Shown: piece by piece, positions 55,804 through 64,000 of the stretch
How positions within the stretch are numbered: the stretch's first letter is position 1
Layout: each line of letters begins with the position of its first letter
Assembly (NCBI GenBank): GCA_964016885.1
Contig: OZ024742.1
Coordinates: 120,477,870 to 120,541,869 of the forward strand
DNA: 64,000 nucleotides
Direction of reading: 5' to 3'
Origin: Eledone cirrhosa
Lineage: Eukaryota; Mollusca; Cephalopoda; Octopoda; Eledonidae
Position numbers and translations under genes: made by a program
Notes under the pieces: generated by a model
The model's database searches: none
Told to the model about the DNA's origin: nothing
What the model saw: only the letters and a program-made list of their open reading frames with translations

Positions 55804-56277
55804 TCATTTCACCCATCAGTGTGAAACATTTTCCTATATATGTATATATATATATCACAACTATTTTCATACACTCTACATGAAAGGAAAACAAGATTAT
55901 CAAGTAGCATCCACACATACGGTCTCCATAATGTGTTTATGTGTATGTGTGTCTGTGTACACACACATATTATTGCTTTAATGTTTGATTTTCCATAACA
56001 CAGGTTGGATGGATCTGTAGCAAACAGAACACCTTTCTTCTTGATTCTCTGTGAGGATTATCATACACACAAACCAAAATTTAGTGAGAGATTGTTAGAG
56101 AGAATAAACAAAATCTATTTTTATCAAAACAGTACAGCAGTACAAGACGCTACATTAAATCAAAGGAACAGGACAAAGTCTGAAAGGTATCCATGTTTTC
56201 AAGGTGAACATTGAATCACTTGGCTTTGTCTACATATAATAGTCTCTACATGGAGACAATATAACATGAAAAGGACT

Positions 56278-56405
56278 CTGTAAAGTGGTTGGTGTTAGGA
56301 AGGGTATCCATCTATAGAACCATGCTAAAATCTGAACTTTATGAGCAACATGTGGTTCTCTGACCTGTTGAACACATAACAGCATGGGTGGGGGAACAAT
56401 CAAAT
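56278..56405 (+). mobile_element. LINE/SINE tail fragment
   Basis: 'gtggttggtgttaggaaggg', 'tatccatctatagaaccatg' and 'cataacagcatgggtggggg' follow the family tail with divergence. Confidence 0.55.
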
Positions 56406-56414
56406 TTACAGCTC

Positions 56415-56645
56415 ACACCTAGGTAGGTTTAGCTGGCTTCCTATGAAATTTCTCATTTACTTTATGATAGAGGAGGGGGTCCAGTCATATCATGAAAAGT
56501 GATTTGAAATGAAGCAAATTCCTCAAGAACACAACATACTGCCTGGTTCAGGAATTGAACCCACACCCTTATGACTGTGAACCCAACAGCCTAACCACCA
56601 TACCATCAGGGTAAGTGGACATAAGATGATAATGATGATGATGAT
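56415..56645 (-). mobile_element. tRNA-derived SINE
   Basis: The minus strand has 'tatggtggttaggctgttgg' (A-box region), B box 'gtgggttcaattcctgaacc' and 'gttcttgaggaatttgcttc'. It is followed on the plus strand by an RTE-like 'gataatgatgatgatgatat' end. Confidence 0.55.
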
Positions 56646-56689
56646 ATATCAAAATTTATTGAGACTGCAGATGTCCAGCACAAGAACAA

Positions 56690-56830
56690 AATCTCCTCCC
56701 TCCGTCTTTGTCAGTCATCAACCAACCACAAGTGTTCTATTTTTCTCCTCACTCATTCCTTGATATTACTCAACCATTCCCCTTATGGTCTTCCTCTACA
56801 CCTTATACCAAGAGGTTGTCCATGCATGGT
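56690..56830 (-). pseudogene. Possible LINE C-terminal scrap
   Basis: The minus strand near 56800-56750 reads roughly G-R-P-stop-G-E-W-L-S-N-I-K-E, like the GRPxxxWLxNIKE region near the end of many LINE proteins. Very short. Confidence 0.25.
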
Positions 56831-56986
56831 TGTATTCACTAATAGTAAGGTGTCATCCTATCATGTTAGATGATGACACCATTTTCTGCCTTTTTGACAA
56901 TTAACAGATGAATTGTGGTTTGCAGTTTTCTCAACAATTAATTTTCTAATTATTTCAAAATTTGATATATTCTCAAGAATATTAAA

Positions 56987-57218
56987 TCAACCCTTTCCAT
57001 ACCAACCTTCCTGAAACCACCCCAGATTCTGTGATACAAAACTGCCTGTTTTAAAGTGCTTATCATTATCTAATCTTACCATCATGTTCCCAACTTTAGC
57101 TTCATAATGTAAAAATGTTAGCTATTTTATTAAATCTCTACGAATACTTGATCACTTTCAAAATTAATTGAAAGCCAGGCAGTGGATCTCTTTAGAAATA
57201 TGGTAACAAAAGGGTTAA
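56987..57218 (-). mobile_element. Family B MITE
   Basis: 'aaccctttccataccaacct' to 'aatatggtaacaaaagggtt' and AA; the reversed family order. Confidence 0.75.
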
Positions 57219-57938
57219 AAATATACTTGGTGACAATGTCCTTCCAATTCTTTTATTACTAATGATGAGAATGAAAAAAAATAAACATACTTGTTGAATG
57301 TATTTGAGAAACTAAAAAACATTATAAAGTATCAATTTCACTGTTATACATAGAAAAGAAAAGATTCCCAGCTGAGCTTCTTATGTTTACCAATTTAAAT
57401 GTAATTAACAGCAACCAATAATTTTGGAAATCTGACATTTCCAAGATTACTCATGTGACCCCTTTTTATTTGAAACTAAAGAGTAATCTAAAGAGAAGAT
57501 TGATTTAAGAACTAAAAATAAAGAAGATGATCTGGAAGTTACCTTTCAGATTATCCAAATTTCACAGAACCATTATTCTTTCGAAATTGAATAAATACAT
57601 GGTGGGTTAGGGGTGGGAATTAATGTTGAGATCTTAACAAATTTTGATATGTCAAAACAACCCGTCAAAGAACAATGTAATAATAAATATGATAATTAGT
57701 TGCCTGCTAAAATCAGATACATATGAACAATTGAAATTAAGATAATGTAATAATACATCCTAAAACACTGTGTACCTATTGATTCCTGATATCAATACAT
57801 ACAAAATAACTGATGCAATATGATTTGCTTCAGTAATAGCTGACTGAATACAGCACTCTAAGAGTTAAAACTGTGTGGAAAAGTAGTCAGTTTTATTACT
57901 AGCTCTGTGGTATTTTAGCAATACTAATATATCTATTA
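57219..57938. other. AT-rich, nothing assigned
   Basis: No gene or repeat recognised. Confidence 0.4.
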
Positions 57939-58173
57939 GTAACCCTTTCATTACTATATTGTTTATGAAAAATACTGCCTATGATTTCCAATTAATTTTG
58001 AAAATAATAAAAAATTTGGAAGAATATAATGTTGGTGTTCAGAACATAACCCAAAGGTTCTTAAATAAAACTATGATGAAAAGTTTTTAGATAAATATAG
58101 ATACTTTAAAACAAATAATTTTCTTATGGGGAAACAGAGGAAGTTTCAAGTAGGTTAGTATCAAAACAGTAAA
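57939..58173 (+). mobile_element. Family B MITE
   Basis: 'gtaaccctttcattactata' to 'taggttagtatcaaaacagt' and AA. Both TTAA ends are mutated. Its last 20 bases pair with the sequence just beyond (58182-58201). Confidence 0.7.
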
Positions 58174-58201
58174 CATTGACAGTTTTGATACTAACCTACT
58201 T
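58148..58201. repeat. 20-bp perfect inverted repeat, 14-nt loop
   Basis: AAGTAGGTTAGTATCAAAAC at 58148-58167 and its exact reverse complement at 58182-58201. One arm is the MITE end, the other an inverted scrap of the same end. Confidence 0.9.
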
Positions 58202-58206
58202 CATAG

Positions 58207-58854
58207 TTTTGCCAATACTATTGACTTTTATGAAAATATACTAAAATAGAAAACAGAATAAAATTGCTACTTAAAACATTAACAAATATTTTCTTTCTCC
58301 CAATCCCCAATCATCTAAAAAAAAAAAATTCAAAAAAATTCCAATCAACATTAAATATTTCAATAACTTTTATCAATAACAGATTATGCTAAATAATGCT
58401 GATTAATTCATTAATGTGGAATTTATTTTGAAAATAACTACATAATTAGCAAAAAATATCATCTTGCCTGTTTTATATCTTATTTTCCATACTGGCATGG
58501 TTTGGATAAGCCTGCAAATTTGAATATTTACATGTGATTTAGGAGATTTAAATACACTTCCTACAAGTTATATAATAAATATTCATATTTCAAATGTGAA
58601 TATACAGTCTCAAGAAAGTTCAACTGAAAATTATACCATCAACAACATTAAAGATGCAACATTATTCCCATGTAAAACTGATAGAAAATATTAAATGATC
58701 CATTCACTCAAAATACTATGTTGTAACTGAGATTATATACTCAGCACAGTGGTTGGTGATCAAACAAATATAACAAATGGAAAAATAATATAACACTAGT
58801 TAAGTGAATGTGTGAATCATTTAGCTTGAAGTTCTGAGTAACTATTAATCTTTG
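58207..58854. other. AT-rich, nothing assigned
   Basis: No gene or repeat recognised. Confidence 0.4.
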
Positions 58855-59000
58855 TTGTTGTTTAGTCTCACATCAATTCTGATTTAGCAGACAATGATCA
58901 AAGGTATTCCAGCAGACCTCAATTTTTTCCACATGCAGTAGGGTGTGATTTGAAGGAAATTTGGCTGCTATTTCTAGCAGATTAAACTACTACATAGATA
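58855..59000 (-). mobile_element. Family E interspersed repeat
   Basis: 'gttgtttagtctcacatcaa', 'tgatcaaaggtattccagca', 'cagtagggtgtgatttgaag' and 'tggctgctatttctagcaga' in the same orientation as 23888-24075. Confidence 0.55.
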
Positions 59001-59103
59001 AACTCATTGATTTATCTTGTATTTATAAATGCAATAGAATATATTTTAGCTGACAGAGTGAAGGAAGAAATCTTTTATGGAATTTCTTGATCAAAATTGG
59101 GGA

Positions 59104-59320
59104 TTAACCCTTTAGCATTTAAACCGGCTGTATCCGGCCAGAATTTTCTCACCCCTTTCAGTTTAAACCAGCTGTAACCAGTTATTAAGGCATTGTTCTC
59201 AAAATAAATAATATCAAAATCTCATAGATTCAATATTATGTGAGATAACAATGTAAGATAAAGCCTTTACCACAAAAGTACAATAGTAAATATAGAGTAA
59301 TGTAAATGTTAAAGGGTTAA
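59104..59320 (+). mobile_element. Family A MITE, intact
   Basis: TTAACCCTTTAGCATTTAAA to 'gtaaatgttaaagggttaa', 217 bp with both TTAA copies. It serves as the reference for the split copies at 24851 and 30845. Confidence 0.88.
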
Positions 59321-60584
59321 GTAAATATTCAACCACAGAAATATAAATACATGTAGTCAGGGGTTTCACAGACAATAGTAGTATTTTCTGTGAGAGCATA
59401 TTACAATGTGACCAACACTGTACTTAGGAACAACAATGTTAATTATCAGGATCATGGGTTTCACAATTAGCGTGGTAGTAAAGAAAAAGAAGACAGAATA
59501 TTCCTGACATTGCACACACAATATTATGTTTCTTCAAGGGTAGTGAAACCAATCAAAATAATTATCAAAACCAATTTAATTGCCTTGTTACACTACATTT
59601 CATCCTATCGACATGAAAATAACTACCTGTAATAGTCAACTCTATTGAATAGGTTCAGATAAATAGACTTAATTCTTGATTCTATGAAAGAAATCATTGT
59701 TAGAAATCATTGTTTGAGCTAAGCAAAGATCATTGGTGCCAAATGAAACTTCTTTGCCAAATGTTTTGTTTCTATTCAATAGTGAAACTCCACCTCAATC
59801 CACCTATATTTTCAATCCTGGTTAACTCTTCATTTTTATTTGTTCTCTGAGAATCATGAATTCTATAGCTCAACATATCACCCTAACGTGTATCAATTAT
59901 GTTCTGGAATTATTTCCAATTTTAACCCAACTTTTCAATCTTTTGCCTTTCACACACACATACACACAGGCAGGCATATACACTGAATTTATAGATTTCA
60001 TTGTGTATTTATTGTATATATAAAATACATAGTATATGCATCACGCTCCCCACCCCCTCTACCTATTCAATAATTCCACCAATCCCAATTGGTGTGCAAA
60101 TTATGAACAAAGTTTTTACTCACTAATAAATGTTAGTATATTTAATGAATGCAACATTAAAAAATAACTAGAAAAATAGTATGCAATGTTATTTTCATCT
60201 TTCCAGCAAGTACAGGCAACAACTCCGGGGCATGTTTCAATCTTATTCTAGCCTCATCATTGAAGCATAGCTTATATGTGTACAAGACTAATTGTGTTTG
60301 GTATTAAAACAGAAATTTCGAAGATACCATAAAAATAACAAATCTATGCCAGTATCAAGAAGGAAAAAGTACAGCTCGCCATCAGGAATTTTTAAAGAGT
60401 ATGCATAAGCACACACACAATTACTTTTGCATAAAAAGAATTCCATGTTGTTTCTAAAAATTCTTACTTTTCTTAACATTTTATTCCCTTTATAATTTTG
60501 GAATAGAGAGAGAGAGAGAGAGAGAGAGACTTTTTTTCTCAAAAATGGCTGACTGCATACACACGTGCTTTTTCTCAAAACATT
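59321..60584. other. Unassigned; (GA)n at 60506-60529
   Basis: No gene or repeat family is recognised besides the GA tract. Confidence 0.4.
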
Positions 60585-60776
60585 TTTTTTCCATTCCCTC
60601 CTTTTCTCACCCTCTATATTTCTATTTTATTTCTCATTCTATTTTCTGGTGAGGCACTAGAGTCCAAAGTGTAAACACTCTTTCCCTACTATATCAAGCG
60701 TTAAACTAATATTCTTCATTGCACTGTGGTTTGCTTTATTGTTTCTGTCTGCTATATATATATATATATATATATA
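60585..60776 (+). mobile_element. Family D interspersed repeat
   Basis: 'tattttctggtgaggcacta', 'ctttccctactatatcaagc' and 'attcttcattgcactgtggt' parallel 47330-47490. It ends in (TA)n. Confidence 0.55.
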
Positions 60777-61387
60777 ATAAAAGCAGAATGAAGGCAAAAG
60801 AAAAAAAGAAGATCATGTTAGTTTTTATATTACCAAAGATATTTTCACAGTAAATAAATACATAAACAACCATAAAAAAGGCTTATCTATTTTCTTTTTC
60901 CTCTGGAAATATTACAAAATAATTTTGTAACAATTTTGCTTACAATGAAAGACTCCAATTATGTGTTGCTTTTGAGATTATTAGCAATATATAAATAAAT
61001 TATCTAGTTTTGTCGTCAATTATAGATCAATTACATTTCAACTGTTTACTATCTTCAAATTTCACAATCCTGCCCCAACATGTCTCATTAAATCATTTTG
61101 AGGAACTACAGTGTAAAACCAATCAAAGATAACTTCTACATGTATAATTTTGCTTACTACAACCTCTAAAGTCTCTATCTATCACACTTTCATATGAATA
61201 TTTACAACTATTTTCAACACTGTTGTGAGAAGAACAAGTCTACAAATTTGGATTATTACAGTGTTAAAAACTAAATATACTTTCAAGTTTCAGCAATTCC
61301 ATCAAACAGCAGTCTTGACTGGCGCAAGTATTTAAAGTGGACTTATACCCTTATTCACTATATATATATACATTTCTCGTTTATATA
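60777..61387. other. AT-rich, nothing assigned
   Basis: No gene or repeat recognised. Confidence 0.4.
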
Positions 61388-61556
61388 TAACATTTGGCAT
61401 TAGGAAGGGCATCCAGCTCTAGAAATTAAGCCAGAAACAGTTCTATATGAACAAGATACACTCACCTGACTCAACTTGCTTCAAATGAGACAACCCATCT
61501 AACCCATGCTAGTGTGGAAAGTGGACGTTAGACGATGATGATGATGATGATGATGA
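61388..61556 (+). mobile_element. LINE/SINE tail fragment
   Basis: 'tggcattaggaagggcatcc', 'caacccatctaacccatgct', 'agtgtggaaagtggacgtta' and (GATG)n. Confidence 0.8.
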
Positions 61557-62237
61557 TTTCTCGTTTTCTGTTTTATTTGTAAATATAGCATGCTGTCATC
61601 TTACAAAATATGTTGTTAATTTTATAAAGTCATGTTTAAATTTATCTCATTCTAATGTTCAGCATAACGTGTTTTTTAAATGAATGGCATGCCACAGAGA
61701 GCTAATGCTTATTTTTCAACTAAAATAGCCATAGTTAAGAAGAATAGAGTGACTTGTTCAATCAAGTATATGATGAAATGTTCTGACTGATACATCAATT
61801 TTTCAGTCAGTCTCTCTATAGCCCCTACACAGTTTTCATTACTTTTACTCATTCATCAAGTCTGACAGCAAACCTATGCTTTCATTCAAAAACTCCAGGC
61901 TGCTAGCAGATTAATTCTGATAAAGAAACAAGTATTTTGTAATTTTGGTAATATTTACTCTATTGATAATTAGCTGTTTTTACAGGCAATATAAAATAAA
62001 ATATGAACCAGATTTCTTAGAAAAACAGTATATTTCAAACAATAATCTGCAAACATTATTGTATGCACACATATCATTAATATGATGCTAAGTTTGTTTT
62101 TGTGCATGAATAATTAAGAAGAGAAATGAAGCAGTATTGCTTGCCAAACTCTAGCTCTTATATTTTATTGAGACTTAAGTAAAGAATTGAAGTAATTTTC
62201 TTTTTTCATTACCAGAAGCACAGCATTTATGAGATTC
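61557..62237. other. AT-rich, nothing assigned
   Basis: No gene or repeat recognised. Confidence 0.4.
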
Positions 62238-62525
62238 ATCATCATCACTGTTTAATGTCTATTTTCCATGTTTGCATGGGTTAGACAGACATGTTATGAG
62301 GCTAGATAGATCAGGTAACCATTTCTTGCTCATACAATTCATTTTTGTCTTACTTTTCAACAGCTGGATACCCTTCATAATGCCAACCACCTTACCGTGG
62401 ACTGGGTGCTTTTTATTATGTCACTAGCATGACCATCTTGCAGAGTGAATTGGGTGTTTCTTTGTCATGGCACCAGCACAACCACCTTATAGAGTTGATG
62501 GGGTGCTTTTTGTCATGGCATGACT
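62238..62525 (-). mobile_element. LINE/SINE tail with three UTR modules
   Basis: 'catcatcatcactgtttaat', 'ccatgtttgcatgggttaga', 'ctggatacccttcataatgc' and three 'gggtgctttttgtcatg' modules in reverse order. Confidence 0.75.
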
Positions 62526-62912
62526 ATGGTTTTGTGTTCAAATCTCAGAAAAAGTACTAAGCTGGCCAAGTACCTAATTCTGTCTTGAGAGAACGGTTAA
62601 ATCAAATGAACAAAAGTAAAACAGCAGAAATGTTGATAGTTACCATCAGTGTTTTCTTCTCTTTGTTAATACACTCAGCTTGCAAATGTTTCAGTCCAGC
62701 TAATGGTATATAAAAAAGAAACAACTTGCCACTGCTTACAATGGCAACACCAGAAATTCAAAATGTGTTTGGTACTGAGCAGTGATGGTAAAAACTGTTT
62801 CTGTGAACCAGGAAAGGCACTTTCATATCCAGTCTCAGACTAGAGTCCATAAATTGTCTTAATCTGCCTTACAAACTTGAACTTTGGTTATGATTGCAAA
62901 GTGCAATCTACA
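62526..62912. other. Unassigned
   Basis: No gene or repeat recognised. Confidence 0.4.
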
Positions 62913-63352
62913 TTAACCATTTCATTAACATATTTCTAACAAAAGACACAATCTATGGTTTTCAAAATAATAAAAAATTTGAAGCAATTTGATAATAGAA
63001 CTAATTTTGAAATTATTTATCTGGTATTTGGAGCATAACTTAACCCTTTAGCATTTACATTACTATTGTATTTTTGCAGTAAAGGCTTTATCTCACATAA
63101 TATCAAATCTACGAGATTTTGATGATGATATTTATTTTGAGAACAATACCTTAATGTTGGTATAAGCAGTGGTTATGGCCGGTTTGAACAGAAACATGTG
63201 AGAGAATTCTGGCCGGATACAGCCAGTTTAAATGCTAAAGGGTTAACAGATGTTCTTACATAAAATTGAGATGGAAGGCTTTTAGATAAATATAAACACA
63301 TTAAAACAAACAATTTTGTATCATAGAACCAGGGGCAGATTGGTATCAAACC
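62913..63352 (+). mobile_element. Family B MITE hosting a family A MITE
   Basis: The left part ends 'ttggagcataac' and the right part begins 'cagatgttcttacataaaat'. With the insert removed it reads 'gcataacttaacagatgttc', matching the empty copy at 28541 (gcataacttaataaatgttc). Confidence 0.85.
63040..63246 (-). mobile_element. Family A MITE with TTAA duplication
   Basis: TTAACCCTTTAGCATTTACA (63040 on) to 'agtttaaatgctaaagggtt' and AA (63246). The reversed body has 'ctcacataatatcaaatcta' and 'ggccggatacagcc'. The host family shows a single TTAA at this position, so the TTAA was duplicated on insertion. Confidence 0.9.
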
Positions 63353-63583
63353 TTCCACAATAATGTCTTCGTAGTCTACATCAGTGGCAGAAAATACTAT
63401 TACTTTGTTGATAATAGAAAGGGTATCTATGAAACCATAGAAAGCATTTGCTCCAAAATATTTCAATATTCATATGTGCATCAACCATTCTGCCTAAAGT
63501 TACAGAAAAATGGATGTAAAACTGTAATAAAATAAAATATAATATCTGCCTGTAAACCAAACTCCATCAATAGAAATTGATCA

Positions 63584-63586
63584 GCG

Positions 63587-63635
<49 letters not shown>

Positions 63636-63636
63636 T
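63584..63636. repeat. (GC)n(AC)n(AT)n alternating tract
   Basis: GCGCGCGCGCGC runs into about 28 bases of CA and 16 of TA, an unbroken purine-pyrimidine alternation of some 50 bp. Confidence 0.95.
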
Positions 63637-63869
63637 CACAATATTCTTATTCCCTAAAATAACTTCATTTTCAGCTTGAAATATAAATTCACTGTATGAA
63701 TACTTTAATAAATAGGACTATATTCATTTTATTAATTAATAAAAATATGAACTGGAATGAATAGTTGTTAATTTTAACAAATCTACAATGCTATAAAATG
63801 TGTTGTGGCAGAACCTCTCCCCACCACCACCACCCCAGTAAACTGCCATTTTCAAGTTTGAGTCACAGA

Positions 63870-64000
63870 TTAAAGTTCTCGATGCATAGACTATTATCTA
63901 TATTGGGGCCCGAGTTGTTGACTTCCTTGCAGTGAACCCTGGAAACTGATCACTGGTCTTGATCAGGCCAATGGCAGCAACCTGAGACAGCAACAGTCTC
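63870..64000 (-). other. Possible terminal coding exon, cut by the window edge
   Basis: On the minus strand from 63999 one frame is open for about 34 codons (LLLSQVAAIGLIKTSDQFPG and onward) to a TAG near 63900. The base composition is GC-richer than the 1 kb around it and no repeat is recognised. No family is known to me. It may be a last exon of a gene lying to the right, or chance. Confidence 0.2.

Overview
This window looks like intergenic or intronic DNA from a coleoid cephalopod, most likely an octopus or a relative. The basis is AT-rich sequence full of (TA)n, (CA)n and (GATG)n tracts, tRNA-headed SINEs of the cephalopod type, and an RTE-like LINE whose 3' tail ends in (GATG)n. I recalled these similarities without a database. 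I find no convincing host gene; the only hint is a 34-codon open stretch at the right edge. No rRNA, functional tRNA, CRISPR or prokaryotic feature is supported.

The one long reading frame (13090-16278, +) encodes a 1062-residue non-LTR retrotransposon protein: apurinic-type endonuclease, reverse transcriptase, an embedded C4HC3 (PHD-like) zinc finger and a C-terminal domain. Compared with the other copies here, this master-like copy has a nonsense change 18 codons before the usual stop and a 20-bp deletion in its conserved 3' tail. At least seven 5'-truncated relatives are present: 20099-20654, 25081-26450, 28137-28483, 30978-31996, 38598-39100, 41608-41995 and an old one at 32172-33880. Fragments of four or more other LINE lineages occur near 12.2, 16.8-17.3, 18.7-19.8 and 27.4 kb, with weaker ones at 48.3, 51.6 and 56.7 kb.

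DNA transposons are mostly short non-autonomous elements. Family A (TTAA-CCCTTTAGCATTTA ends, about 210-225 bp, five copies) and family B (TTAA-CCCTTT ends, about 235 bp, twelve copies) have piggyBac-like termini. Family C has TTGAATATAAGCC-type ends (three copies). There is also an 879-bp Tc1/mariner element with 27-bp inverted repeats and a broken transposase, and a 347-bp hAT-like MITE with an 8-bp duplication. Much of the window is a record of nesting: mariner in C in B (7.2-8.6 kb), A in B (63 kb), and RTE copies in A (25 and 31 kb) and in B (20 and 28 kb).

Three minisatellites stand out: a 43-bp array with a 255-bp higher-order repeat (22340-23530), a 29-bp array grown inside a family C element and itself split by an RTE insertion (37352-39636), and a 24/26-bp array (51670-52092). 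Long hairpins or palindromes occur at 18068-18282, 45215-45331, 45946-46082 and 55680-55802. The first and last of the 45-56 kb set belong to one repeat family in which the arms differ between copies yet stay complementary within each copy, which is the most unusual signal in the window.
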